Assembly: GCA_944392615.1 (NCBI GenBank)
Contig: CALXXF010000022.1
Coordinates: 1-41,148, forward strand
DNA: 41,148 nt
Direction of reading: 5' to 3'
Source of the DNA: an uncultured Clostridia bacterium
GTDB taxonomy: Bacteria; Bacillota; Clostridia; Oscillospirales; CAG-272
Within the stretch, counting starts at the first letter, position 1, and the number at the start of each line of letters is the position of its first letter. Below are positions 17,100-25,485 of the stretch, one piece after another. The notes under the pieces were generated by a model, which saw only the letters and a program-made list of their open reading frames with translations, was not told where the DNA came from and searched no databases. The translations under genes and the position numbers were made by a program.

Positions 17100-18581
17100 T
17101 TGAAATCAAACGGAACCGTAAAATATCTCTCGTCTGTGACAGCCCTTCTCGTCGTTGGAGTGGCGGGGGTTCTCGTGCAGACCGTTCTTCTTAATCTTTA
17201 TTATGTCTTCGACGACATGCTGTGGGCACACGGGACACCTTCCGGTGTCGGCGCGGCGTTTTACATAATCGCCGCGGTATCTGCCGCAGTTGCTGTTGCC
17301 GTCGCTCTCATGCTGAAAAGACACCTTGCGGGAAAAAATGTACCGGGCGCTTCATTTGACGCGGCCTTTTCCCGTACGGACGAGTCTTTCCCCGGTGCTG
17401 AGCTTCCGGAAAGAGCCGCGGCGGCGGCATGCGCTGCCGCAATGGTATTCGCATTTGCCGCGCAGTTTTTCTCACCGGCATACGACCACCTTCGCCTGAT
17501 CCTTGATTCTTCGTACGTCAACTACTATTCACAGGCTGCCTTCGCACACACCGCATGCCTTGTGCTTATTTTGCCTGCAGTTCTGTATTTTGCTTTCTGC
17601 GCGGCGGGAAAGCGCGCACCTGTGGCAACCTGTATTATTCTGGTTTTCTTTGTCATCGCGTTCACTCTCAGAGTGTACTACGACATGTCAGTCATACTTT
17701 CGAATCCGCGCAGACTGTCTTCAATATTCAGTCTTATAATGTTCTTGCTGTTTATAACAGCCAAGTCGGGCACCGCTGACGATTCGCGGAAGCCTGTGCT
17801 TGTTGCTCTGTCGGGCTCAATAGCGTTTGTTTGCTGTCTGCAGGATTCCCTTCCCAATCTCGTTCTCAACCTCTCAGGCTCTTTTTCAGACGGTATACAG
17901 GTGTTCTACTACCTTACAATGTTCACATTTTCCCTTTATGCGCTTGCATGTGTGAGGACCTGCATTTTCCGCACCCTCTTCCCGCTTCCGGCGGAGGTAA
18001 GCACAGACTATGACCAAAACGTCCGGGAGGACACTCAGAGTGAAGCTGCCGGTTCTGAAGGCGCAGTCTGTCAGGAAAATTCCGGGGAAAATTCCGACGG
18101 AGAGCACGGCGATCCTCTCGCAGACTGCGGGCTGACACGCGATCAGATCGAACGCTTCTATACGATACTCTGTGAAAAGACAGCAGAGTCCGCGCGCGAA
18201 AACTCTGAGGAGCCGGACCCTGATAAAATAGGAAAAGGCGCGGCGCTTTTTATCAAAACCCTGCTTGAATCCGGCGAACGTGAGGAAAATGTACGCAGGA
18301 TACTGTCTGTCATAGAAAAGGAATCGCGTAAGGAAAAAACGGAAAAATCCGAAGGCACACCCGCTGCAGAATGCGACGCTTGCGTAAAGCCGCAGGACGG
18401 AGGCGAATGCTCAGGCTCAGGCGATGCCAACGACGGCGGCGAATGCTCAGGCTCAGGCGATGCCAACGACGGCAACGAATGCCCAGGCTCAGGCGATGCC
18501 AACGACGGCGGCGAATGCTCAGGCTCAGGCGATGCCAACGACGGCGGCGAATGCTCAGGCTCAGGCGACACTTCAATATGA
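17100..18581 (+). CDS. Predicted eight-helix membrane protein with Cys/Asp-rich repeat tail
   Basis: I do not recognise this 493-residue protein. About eight hydrophobic helices fill residues 10 to 310. An acidic, hydrophilic tail of about 180 residues follows, including a helical segment (TRDQIERFYTILCEK). Residues 433-490 are a 12-residue repeat of DGGECSGSGDAN type in almost five copies, each with one Cys. With an even helix number, both ends lie on the same side, probably cytosolic. The start is TTG at 17100 with AAGGGG nine bases upstream. The earlier ATG overlaps the promoter. The YerC-like gene begins 18 bp after the stop, so the two are likely co-transcribed. The repeat may bind metal, but that is speculation. 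Confidence 0.75.
   Translation: MKSNGTVKYLSSVTALLVVGVAGVLVQTVLLNLYYVFDDMLWAHGTPSGVGAAFYIIAAVSAAVAVAVALMLKRHLAGKNVPGASFDAAFSRTDESFPGAELPERAAAAACAAAMVFAFAAQFFSPAYDHLRLILDSSYVNYYSQAAFAHTACLVLILPAVLYFAFCAAGKRAPVATCIILVFFVIAFTLRVYYDMSVILSNPRRLSSIFSLIMFLLFITAKSGTADDSRKPVLVALSGSIAFVCCLQDSLPNLVLNLSGSFSDGIQVFYYLTMFTFSLYALACVRTCIFRTLFPLPAEVSTDYDQNVREDTQSEAAGSEGAVCQENSGENSDGEHGDPLADCGLTRDQIERFYTILCEKTAESARENSEEPDPDKIGKGAALFIKTLLESGEREENVRRILSVIEKESRKEKTEKSEGTPAAECDACVKPQDGGECSGSGDANDGGECSGSGDANDGNECPGSGDANDGGECSGSGDANDGGECSGSGDTSI
18396..18569 (+). repeat. In-gene tandem array, 36-bp unit, 4.8 copies
   Basis: Units at 18396, 18432, 18468, 18504 and a partial one at 18540 are nearly identical at DNA level, so expansion is recent. 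The period of 36 keeps the reading frame and encodes 12 residues per unit. Copy number probably varies between strains. Confidence 0.92.
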
Positions 18582-18599
18582 GAAAGGCGGTATCGAATT

Positions 18600-18896
18600 A
18601 TGTTTCCGAAGGACGACAAAACCGACGAACTTTTTGACGCGATACTGACGCTGTCCAGTCGTGAGGATTGCTATCTGTTTTTTGAGGATCTCTGCACAAT
18701 ACCCGAGGTCAGGGAAATGTCGCGCAGATTTCATGCCGCCAAATTGCTCAGCGAAAATAAAGTCTATACCGATATCGTGTCACAGACAGGACTTTCAAGC
18801 GCAACAATAAGCCGCGTGAACCGGGCGCTGCTGTACGGCAGCGGCGGTTATGCCGAAGTAATAAGGCGCCTCGGCGAAAAAAAAGGACAAGAATAA
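18600..18896 (+). CDS. YerC/YecD-type TrpR-like regulator
   Basis: A 98-residue all-helical protein of the TrpR superfamily. EREDCYLFFEDLCTI-like sequence near residue 22 is followed by EVREMSRRFHAAKLL and the HTH VSQTGLSSATISRVNRAL. YerC proteins are common in Bacillota; their operators and ligands are poorly defined. The ATG has GAAAGGCGG nine bases upstream. It sits between the eight-TM protein and a SAM methyltransferase in an apparent four-gene operon. Confidence 0.88.
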   Translation: MFPKDDKTDELFDAILTLSSREDCYLFFEDLCTIPEVREMSRRFHAAKLLSENKVYTDIVSQTGLSSATISRVNRALLYGSGGYAEVIRRLGEKKGQE

Positions 18897-18941
18897 ATGA
18901 CAGCTCCGCACAAAAGGGGCATGGAATATACCGGAGGAAAA

Positions 18942-19697
18942 ATGAGCGACCAGTATACAGTGCTCGCCGGATTTTACGACGAGCTCAATTCCAAAGAAGA
19001 CTATGAGGCAATACGGCGGTTTGCGGAGAATGTCTTCACACTGCACGGCATAAGACCCGGCGACACACTTATAGATATCGGATGCGGGACGGGAAAGCTG
19101 ACCTGCATGCTTTGTGAGGACGGGTATGACATGATAGGCTGCGATATATCGGAGCAGATGCTATGTCAGGCACTGGCGAGGGCCGACGACGCAGGAGTCC
19201 GTCCGTTTTTCATACGGCAGGACATGCGCTCTCTTGAGCTGTTTTCTCCGGTTCAAGGCGGCTTCTGCTTCTTCGACGGCATTAACTATCTGAACGACGT
19301 CCCGGAGCTTTCGCGCACTTTTGAGCGTATCGGCGAAAGTCTTGTTCCCGGAGCCGTTTTCGTGTTCGACGTCAACTCCGAATACAGGTACGAGTCTGTA
19401 TACGGGGAAAACACATATGTTTACGATGAAAAAAGCGTCTTCTGCGTATGGCAGAATTTTTATGATGCAAAAAAAAGAAAATGTGATTTTGACCTCACAT
19501 TTTTTGTCAAAAATAAAGAAGGAAACACATACGTAAGAAAGCAGGAGCACCAGGTACAGACCTGTTTCAGCCATGAAGAGGTGCTCTGTGCAGTAGAGGG
19601 CAGCGGCTTTTCCCTGCTTGGTGTTTATTCAGGCCCCGACATGTCGCCCCTGTCTCAAAAAGCCGAAAAAAGATACTACGTCATAAGAAAAAGATGA
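18942..19697 (+). CDS. Class I SAM-dependent methyltransferase
   Basis: A 251-residue protein with the SAM-binding glycine motif IDIGCGTGKLTCML, the acidic residue after strand two (MIGCDISEQML) and a motif II-like FFDGINYLND. The substrate cannot be told. The start ATG at 18942 has GGAGG four bases upstream, much better than the ATG at 18897 that directly abuts the yerC stop. Its stop overlaps an in-frame ATG of the DUF454 gene frame (ATGA at 19694). Confidence 0.85.
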   Translation: MSDQYTVLAGFYDELNSKEDYEAIRRFAENVFTLHGIRPGDTLIDIGCGTGKLTCMLCEDGYDMIGCDISEQMLCQALARADDAGVRPFFIRQDMRSLELFSPVQGGFCFFDGINYLNDVPELSRTFERIGESLVPGAVFVFDVNSEYRYESVYGENTYVYDEKSVFCVWQNFYDAKKRKCDFDLTFFVKNKEGNTYVRKQEHQVQTCFSHEEVLCAVEGSGFSLLGVYSGPDMSPLSQKAEKRYYVIRKR

Positions 19698-19747
19698 CCG
19701 CCCTCTTTGAATGCGCGCGGAATCAGGGCGGAGAAACCGGGAAATTC

Positions 19748-20371
19748 ATGAATTTTAAAAAGATTTTTTTCATTACCTGTGGGTTTGTATTTCTCGCCCT
19801 CGGCATAATCGGAACAATCCTCCCGGTAATGCCGACTGTGCCGTTTTTGCTCGCGGCGCTGCTCTGCTTCTCCAAGGGCTCGGCGAAACTTCACAGGTGG
19901 TTTATGCGAACGTCAATATATAAAAAATATATCGAATCGTACACCGAAGCCCGCTGCATGAAACCGATAATGAAATTCTATTCTATAGCCGGAACCACGG
20001 TGTCGGTAGGCATAGCCTGCTGGTATCTGAGAAAAATCCCGGTTCTGGTCTTTGCGGCTCTCGTCATATGGCTTGCCCTTGTGCTTTATTTTCTGTTCGG
20101 CGTAAAAACTCTTAAAAATAACGACTGTCAGAACAGATACAGATACATGCGCAAGGTGCTGATTGAAGGAGAGCATGACACAAAAGCTGTAAAAACACTG
20201 TCGGACGTCTTTGAGGCAACAGGAAAGATAAAATCCTCGCTCGGAAAAATTCCCCGCGTCCTAATACTGAGGATGAGCGAACCTATAGAAAACGAAAAGC
20301 TGTGCGAGCTTGCGGAGAAGGCAGGCTTCAGACTGGAGCAAATAATTAATATAGAAAACCGGACTGCCTGA
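19748..20371 (+). CDS. DUF454 (YbaN-like) membrane protein with C-terminal extension
   Basis: A 207-residue protein. Residues 1-120 match YbaN/DUF454, a small inner-membrane family of unknown function: LALGIIGTILPVMPTVPFLL, then CFSKGSAKLHRWF and two further helices. A further 85 residues follow, hydrophilic, with the stretch KIPRVLILRMSEP, which resembles a strand of STAS domains of SulP transporters, but the typical DATG motif is missing. The start ATG at 19748 fits the family N-terminus. An upstream in-frame ATG at 19694 overlaps the methyltransferase stop and could be used instead. Confidence 0.8.
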   Translation: MNFKKIFFITCGFVFLALGIIGTILPVMPTVPFLLAALLCFSKGSAKLHRWFMRTSIYKKYIESYTEARCMKPIMKFYSIAGTTVSVGIACWYLRKIPVLVFAALVIWLALVLYFLFGVKTLKNNDCQNRYRYMRKVLIEGEHDTKAVKTLSDVFEATGKIKSSLGKIPRVLILRMSEPIENEKLCELAEKAGFRLEQIINIENRTA

Positions 20372-20460
20372 TTTCAAGGGAATAAGTGCTGACGACGTCA
20401 GAAGGCTATTCAAGTATGAAACATGCCGATATCCAAAAAAGCTATTTAAAAACTCAAAGA

Positions 20461-20502
20461 AAACGCACACGACATTTTTTCACATGTCCGTGTGCGTTTT
20501 TT
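20461..20502 (+). terminator. Terminator between convergent genes
   Basis: The stem AAACGCACAC (20461-20470) pairs with GTGTGCGTTT (20490-20499), and an inner GACAT/ATGTC stem extends it. A run of six T follows. It ends the DUF454 operon before the convergent DNA methyltransferase gene. Confidence 0.9.
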
Positions 20503-20568
20503 CGCAGGTCGACCCTGCTTCATTCTCCCCATCCGGCTGCACGGTGTGTTCTCTATGCCCTGCAGTAT

Positions 20569-21501
20569 TTACTTTTTATTTGAACCTGAAAGTGAGTTCC
20601 GCTCCCAGAAGACCCCGTCTTCATATCCCTGTATCCGCCTGTCAGTCTCCGACAACGAAAGACGGTATTCGGCAAGCGCGCAGTAAAACGGATCTCTTTC
20701 TATGCCTATATAGCGCCTTGAGAGTTTTTTTGCCACCACAGACACTGTTCCTGAGCCGAGAAAAGGGTCGAAGACTATGTCGTTTTCCTCACTTGAGGCA
20801 AGTATCAGCTTTGCCATGAGTTTTTCCGGCTTCTGAGCAGGATGCGGAGTGTTTTCCGCCATAGACCAGTAGGGCACGGAAATATCGTCCCAGAAATTTG
20901 AAGGATATGTATTTCTGAAGCGCCCGCTATCTGTCTGCTCCCAGTCCCTGGGCTTGCCGTCACTTCTGTAGGGCGCCAGAACGCGCCGCCGCATCATGAC
21001 TCTTTCGGGGTGAAAGACGTATTTGTCTGATACGGTCGCAAACCATATGTCCTCCATCGAATTTTTCCAGTTTGAGCGCGCCCCCCTGCCCTTTTCTCTC
21101 TGCCAGGTTATGCGGTTTCTCAGAACGAGGTGTTCTCCGAGAACACGGCATATGACCATTCCGCTTCTCCAGTCACAGCAGACATAAACCGAAGCAGTCG
21201 GCTTCAGAAGCGGCAGAGCGCTCTCTATCCAGCTCCGTGTGTATCTTTCATACTCGGAATCTGTCATTTTTGAAAAGACGTCGGAATTGAAGCTCTTGTT
21301 CAGATTGTAATACGGGTCGGCTATCATAAGGTCGACGCTTGCGCGCGGTATACCGCGCATCGCTTCAAGCGAGTCTCCGAATACGGTCCGGCACACTGCG
21401 TCCCCGCCCTGCGCGCATTCTCCAGCCGAAATGCATCGGGACAGATATTTACCGACATCGGAATCGCTCAGTTCTATGGTTTTGTTTCTAACCGATTTCA
21501 T
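20569..21501 (-). CDS. Beta-class DNA methyltransferase (N6-adenine or N4-cytosine), apparently orphan
   Basis: A 310-residue enzyme with motif order IV, target-recognition region, then I, as in the beta class. Motif IV is DPYYN at residues 62-66, where DPPY is expected. Motif I is DPFLGSGT at 245-252. HPAQKPEKLMAKLI precedes motif I, as is usual. It would methylate DNA at a specific short sequence that I cannot name. No restriction endonuclease gene is adjacent, so it is likely a solitary methylase. The ATG at 21501 fits the family N-terminus. Upstream in-frame ATGs near 21561-21570 have no SD. Confidence 0.85.
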   Translation of the reverse strand: MKSVRNKTIELSDSDVGKYLSRCISAGECAQGGDAVCRTVFGDSLEAMRGIPRASVDLMIADPYYNLNKSFNSDVFSKMTDSEYERYTRSWIESALPLLKPTASVYVCCDWRSGMVICRVLGEHLVLRNRITWQREKGRGARSNWKNSMEDIWFATVSDKYVFHPERVMMRRRVLAPYRSDGKPRDWEQTDSGRFRNTYPSNFWDDISVPYWSMAENTPHPAQKPEKLMAKLILASSEENDIVFDPFLGSGTVSVVAKKLSRRYIGIERDPFYCALAEYRLSLSETDRRIQGYEDGVFWERNSLSGSNKK

Positions 21502-21668
21502 ATGTTCACATTCCCGCAAATAAAAATAATAATGAAGCGCATACGTGATATCAAAGCGCATATGCCGCACAGCGTTATTTTATCACGGCGATCTGCTTTT
21601 TTCAAGTTCTCACCGTAAAAGACATATTTCAACATATCAGGCGGGAACAAAATAAAAGCGCAGGAGCG

Positions 21669-21691
21669 CACCCGACTTTGCCGGCGGCAGC
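21669..21691. repeat. Degraded solo copy of the 27-bp minisatellite unit
   Basis: CACCCGACTTTGCCGGCGG in this interval matches a segment of the third unit at 8331-8411 at 17 of 19 positions by eye. It lies 13 kb away in another intergenic gap, which suggests dispersal of the unit. Confidence 0.5.
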
Positions 21692-21717
21692 AAACATTCT
21701 CAAGGGATGCGCGGGTA

Positions 21718-21746
21718 TTGACTTTTTTATATCACCGTGATAACAT
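21718..21746 (+). promoter_or_regulatory. Promoter and operator of the ArsR gene
   Basis: TTGACT (21718-21723) lies 17 bp from TAACAT (21741-21746). The spacer contains the palindrome TATCACCGTGATA (21730-21742), well placed for autorepression by an ArsR/SmtB protein. The longer open frame begins inside this -35 box and is therefore not the real start. Confidence 0.8.
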
Positions 21747-21786
21747 GATACCGTATGATGCGCACATAAATAAGGAGGAAAAAGCG

Positions 21787-22152
21787 GTGAGCAAACGACA
21801 GGACGACATAGAAAAATGTGAATTTCTCCATGTACACGAAGACATCGTCAGCGAGGTAAAAAAAGACATGCCGGGAAAGGCGGAAAACGCCGCTCTTTCC
21901 GAGCTTTTCAGGGTATTCGGAGATATGACGAGAATAAGGATACTCTCTGTAGTCAGCCGCCATGAGATGTGCGTATGCGATATAGCGGCGCTGCTCGGAA
22001 TGACGCAGTCTGCCATCTCGCATCAGCTCCGTCTTCTCAAAAATTCAAAGCTGATAAAATCGCGGCGCGACGGAAAGACGGTATTCTACTCTCTTGCCGA
22101 CGAGCATGTCGTGTCTATAATAAACTGCGCTCTCGAACACATACGGGAATAG
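21787..22152 (+). CDS. CadC-type ArsR/SmtB metal-sensing repressor
   Basis: A 121-residue winged-helix repressor. ELFRVFGDMTRIRILSVVSR and MTQSAISHQLRLLKNSKLI form the DNA-binding core. CVCD at the alpha-3 position together with an N-terminal KCEFLHVHE matches the cysteine pairs of CadC-type sensors that bind Cd, Pb or Zn. The start is GTG at 21787 with AAGGAGG eight bases upstream. A palindrome overlaps its promoter. The expected partner, a P-type efflux ATPase, is not adjacent. A lipid kinase gene follows 114 bp downstream instead. Confidence 0.9.
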   Translation: MSKRQDDIEKCEFLHVHEDIVSEVKKDMPGKAENAALSELFRVFGDMTRIRILSVVSRHEMCVCDIAALLGMTQSAISHQLRLLKNSKLIKSRRDGKTVFYSLADEHVVSIINCALEHIRE

Positions 22153-22266
22153 AGAGCTTGCACAGACTTACTGCAAAGCGGCGGCCCGCAGGCGCTGAAG
22201 AATGTACGTCAAGGTCTTTTTGCGACATGCGGCGCGTTTTGCCATGCATACAATTACGGAGGACTC

Positions 22267-23154
22267 ATGAAAAAAGCACTGCTCCTTGTAAATCCCCGCT
22301 CCGGCAAGCAGACGATACGCCTGCATCTGCTCGACGTAATGGATATACTTTCAAGAAAATACGATCTCTCGGTCCACATAACGCGCTCTTCCGAGGATAT
22401 AATCGAAACTGCCGCAGGCACGGATTTTCAGACCGTCATAGTCTGCGGCGGAGACGGGACCCTGTCTAACACCGTTAATGGTATTCTTCAAAACCCGCGG
22501 AGTTCTGACATCTGCCTCGGCTATATACCCTGCGGCACGGCGAACGATGTTGCCGCCACTCTCGGAATTCCAAGGAAATTTTCTGCGGCGGCGGCATATG
22601 TATGCCGCAACCTGCCACATTCTCATGATGCGGGAAAATTCATGGACAAAAGCTTTATATACACAGCCTCGTTCGGAATGTTCACTCAGACATCATACCG
22701 CACGTCACAGAACATGAAAAACGCGCTCGGAAACTTTGCATACCTGCTCAACGGGGCATCAGAGCTTCTTTCGCTGAAGGATTACGACATACGTATAGAG
22801 TATGACGGAGGGGAATTGGACGTCAGAAGCGCTGTTTTCTGCGGAATTTCAAACACCATATACATGGGCGGCGGTCTCATATGCCTGCCGTCTGATTATG
22901 CCCTGCTCGACGACGGCAATCTTGAGCTTCTTGTGATAAAAAAGCCGCGCAACATTTTTGAGCTTGAAAATCTTGTGAGATATCTGGTAGAAAAACAGTA
23001 TAACAACGAGTACATGACCTTGCTGCAATCGGGTTCCTTCAGGGTGCATTGTCAGCAGCCCATTAACTGGACGCTCGACGGCGAAGCCGGGGGAGAGCAC
23101 TCCGACGTGACGGTGAGCTGTCTGAGTCATGCGGTAAATCTGATAAAGCGCTGA
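22267..23154 (+). CDS. Diacylglycerol kinase family lipid kinase
   Basis: A 295-residue DagK/YegS-type protein. LVNPRSGKQ is the N-terminal phosphate-binding segment, CGGDGTLSNTVNGI carries the GGDGT catalytic motif, and GYIPCGTANDVAATLGI is the GTxND motif. Such enzymes phosphorylate diacylglycerol or related lipids at the membrane, recycling the diacylglycerol released during glycerol-phosphate polymer synthesis, and some act on undecaprenol or sphingoid substrates. The substrate is inferred. The ATG follows GGAGG at five bases. Confidence 0.9.
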   Translation: MKKALLLVNPRSGKQTIRLHLLDVMDILSRKYDLSVHITRSSEDIIETAAGTDFQTVIVCGGDGTLSNTVNGILQNPRSSDICLGYIPCGTANDVAATLGIPRKFSAAAAYVCRNLPHSHDAGKFMDKSFIYTASFGMFTQTSYRTSQNMKNALGNFAYLLNGASELLSLKDYDIRIEYDGGELDVRSAVFCGISNTIYMGGGLICLPSDYALLDDGNLELLVIKKPRNIFELENLVRYLVEKQYNNEYMTLLQSGSFRVHCQQPINWTLDGEAGGEHSDVTVSCLSHAVNLIKR

Positions 23155-23359
23155 GCGGCATTGAAGGCGGCGCGTGTCGCCCCATATGGTTGTGCTTCAC
23201 TTCACTCGCCGCGCCTTGCGGGTTTACCGGTATTTTATTTTCATGTGCGATACTGTAAGCGTAATCTGATGGTGTAAACAGGCGTACGGCACTGCACGGT
23301 GAATGACGCGCGTCAGATACCGCCTCAGACATGAATCTCAATGAAAGGAAACTTCACAA

Positions 23360-24088
23360 ATGACAGACACGGTTGACGGACGCTCGGTGAAAGAGCAGGA
23401 GCTCACCATCCGCGACCTGCCCTCAGAAAAGGCGCTCGGAGAGTTTCTCCTCTATTACAGGCAAATAATGATGCTGTACGAGAGCGCCGTTAAATGTATA
23501 CTTACACGAATTGAAATAATGACAAAGAAATATGAGGTCCTTGGCGAGCGCTCTTTGATACGCCAGACCAGCTCGCGTATAAAAACTCCGAGAAGCATAT
23601 ACAAAAAGCTTGAGACCCGCGGGCTTCCTTTTACCATTCGCTCTATGATGGAAAATCTGAATGATATAGCGGGAATACGTATAATATGCGAATATGTCCG
23701 TGATATATACGAGGTGCGCGACTTTCTGCTCTCAAAAGGAATGATGGAGCTTGTAGAAGAGAAGGATTACATTGAGCATCCGAAGGAAAACGGATACCGC
23801 AGCCTGCATCTCATAGTTGACGTGCCGGTGCCCCTGAACAACGGAGAAAAGAACGTGCGCTGCGAGATACAGCTTCGCACCACGGCTATGGACTCATGGG
23901 CAGGACTGGAGCACAACATGCGTTATAAGAAAGGGCTGCCCGAAAACGCACAGGCGAATTCAGAGCTCAGGTTGTGCGCAGACATGCTTGCCAAAACAGA
24001 TAAAATGATGCAGAGTATAGCTGAGGAGCTCGGCGTCTTTGATAAAAAACGCAGTTACAGCAAAGCACTCCCTTCACCGGAAACCTGA
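23360..24088 (+). CDS. Small alarmone synthetase ((p)ppGpp synthetase, RelQ/RelP-like)
   Basis: A 242-residue protein with only the RelA/SpoT synthetase domain: SSRIKTPRSIYKKL (GTP site), DIAGIRIICEYV, the catalytic-region NGYRSLHLIV and EIQLRTTAMDSWAGLEH. There is no hydrolase domain and no TGS or ACT domain. It should make pppGpp or ppGpp from ATP and GTP or GDP as a stress signal in the cytosol. The length and C-terminal helix fit tetrameric RelQ/RelP. The ATG at 23360 has AAAGGA ten bases upstream. The 205-bp gap before it holds no other supported feature. Confidence 0.93.
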   Translation: MTDTVDGRSVKEQELTIRDLPSEKALGEFLLYYRQIMMLYESAVKCILTRIEIMTKKYEVLGERSLIRQTSSRIKTPRSIYKKLETRGLPFTIRSMMENLNDIAGIRIICEYVRDIYEVRDFLLSKGMMELVEEKDYIEHPKENGYRSLHLIVDVPVPLNNGEKNVRCEIQLRTTAMDSWAGLEHNMRYKKGLPENAQANSELRLCADMLAKTDKMMQSIAEELGVFDKKRSYSKALPSPET

Positions 24089-24302
24089 TTTTGCATGTTT
24101 CGTTCATACTCCGGTACAAACGAAACACAGCCGTAAGGATATAAAAAAAGGATTCATAAAAGACTGTGTCCTCACGTTCCGGATGCGCCATGAAACGAAA
24201 TATTCCGGCTGTTCTCTGCCCTTTGGGGCAGCACAGCGGGGGCATGCCAGCACAGGGAAAAGACGGCGCGTCTGCAATTGGACAATATAAAACAGATAAA
24301 AC

Positions 24303-24342
24303 AAGCACACCGCTGCATAATGCTGCACAGCGGTGTGCTTTT
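24303..24342. terminator. Bidirectional terminator between convergent genes
   Basis: A 13-bp perfect stem (24303-24315 with 24328-24340) is followed by TTTT on the plus strand and by GTTTTAT on the minus strand. It separates the alarmone synthetase from the convergent SGNH hydrolase gene. The rest of 24089-24463 has no supported gene. Confidence 0.88.
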
Positions 24343-24463
24343 CATTTGTCCGGTTTTCAGTGCTTCTGTTTTGGCTGACGACGTATGAAAAAGCTGTCGG
24401 CAGTAGCCTGCAAGAAGCGCAGGCATCCGGCATTCTGCGGGATATGCCCTGCATGCCGGTTTG

Positions 24464-25150
24464 TCAGGCAAGAGCGCCGGCGCTTGCGCTGCCCAGCACA
24501 TCCCACACTATCCTGTATCCCTCAGCAGTGGGATGTATCCCGTCCTCGCATATAAGCGAGCTGTAGTCCGAGCTGTTCATGAACCGCGCTCTGACATCCG
24601 CAAGTACGCATCCTGTTTCTTCGGCTATCCTTGCTACGGCATCAGAGTACATCTTGTGAAAACGATATATGACATTGACGTCTCCGAGCCATTTTTTTAT
24701 ATTTTCCCTTCTCGATTCATCGGACTTGCTTACCCATTCAAGATATTTTTCTGAATCTATCGGCGGAAGAGTCATCAGTATAGGAGTCACATTCTTCTCC
24801 CGGAGCTTTCCTATTATCTTTTTCATATAGGCGCAGAATGCATCGAGAGGCGTTTTTGGCGAATGCTCCTCTGTCGGCGTGAGTGCTATTTCCGTCCAGT
24901 GGAAGTCGCTGTCGTTTCCCCCGTATTCTATTACGGCGGCTGCAGGAAGGTCGCGCTCAAGCGTATCCTCTACGCACTTGTACCCTTTGTCTATAGTACA
25001 GCCGAACTTTGAGTAATTTTCTATTTCAATATTGTACTTCTTTTCCTCTTCGTCAATAAATGACTGCCCTATCCTCTGGTACCGGTTGGTGGCTTTGTTG
25101 AGGATGACTCCCCCTAATATGGAATCTCCGTATATGTTGAGCTTTTTCAT
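24464..25150 (-). CDS. SGNH/GDSL-type hydrolase
   Basis: A 228-residue protein without a signal peptide. Block I GDSILGG contains the nucleophile Ser, block III is GGND and block V DGIHPTAEG supplies the Asp-x-x-His pair. It is probably a cytosolic esterase or carbohydrate deacetylase. The substrate is unknown. The ATG at 25150 lies six bases after AGGAGG. The open frame continues far upstream, but without homology or SD. Confidence 0.88.
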   Translation of the reverse strand: MKKLNIYGDSILGGVILNKATNRYQRIGQSFIDEEEKKYNIEIENYSKFGCTIDKGYKCVEDTLERDLPAAAVIEYGGNDSDFHWTEIALTPTEEHSPKTPLDAFCAYMKKIIGKLREKNVTPILMTLPPIDSEKYLEWVSKSDESRRENIKKWLGDVNVIYRFHKMYSDAVARIAEETGCVLADVRARFMNSSDYSSLICEDGIHPTAEGYRIVWDVLGSASAGALA

Positions 25151-25352
25151 GTTCATCCTCCTGTATAAAATAATATGCCGTATCCGGAAAAGAACGGTCA
25201 GATTCAGGCTTTTCCGCTCATCTGTCATCTGCATCCCTTTCACGGCATATGATAGCCCTGCGATGTGATGGTGATGTGACGGGTCAGAGTATATCAAGCC
25301 AATGCTCCGAGAAATATTAACTATAAAACAAAGAATTTGTATTTGCATTACG

Positions 25353-25367
25353 TAGTATTAAATACTA
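25353..25367. promoter_or_regulatory. 15-bp palindrome in divergent intergenic region
   Basis: TAGTATTAAATACTA is a perfect inverted repeat about a central A. It lies between the divergent SGNH and DUF1836 genes, upstream of the strong promoter at 25390. It may be an operator; the binding protein is unknown. Confidence 0.45.
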
Positions 25368-25389
25368 TGTGACGTATTATAACACCCTC

Positions 25390-25418
25390 TTGACTATTTG
25401 TCAATACCATGTTATAAT
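25390..25418 (+). promoter_or_regulatory. Near-consensus promoter of the DUF1836 gene
   Basis: TTGACT (25390-25395) lies 17 bp from TATAAT (25413-25418). This excludes the upstream in-frame ATG at 25369 as start. Confidence 0.88.
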
Positions 25419-25485
25419 ATTTCAGAGATATTTTACAAAAATGATTTGTCATATCAAAAAACATGATAAGGACGGTATACCTCAG

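Noticed and set aside
18158..18648. Alternative-frame repeat proteins over the 36-bp array on both strands
   Set aside because: The frame of the eight-TM protein is supported by its promoter, SD and upstream membrane domain. The others are shadows.
21562..21570. Upstream ATG codons as start of the DNA methyltransferase
   Set aside because: There is no SD, and the additional 23 residues have no counterpart in the family. ATG 21501 fits better.
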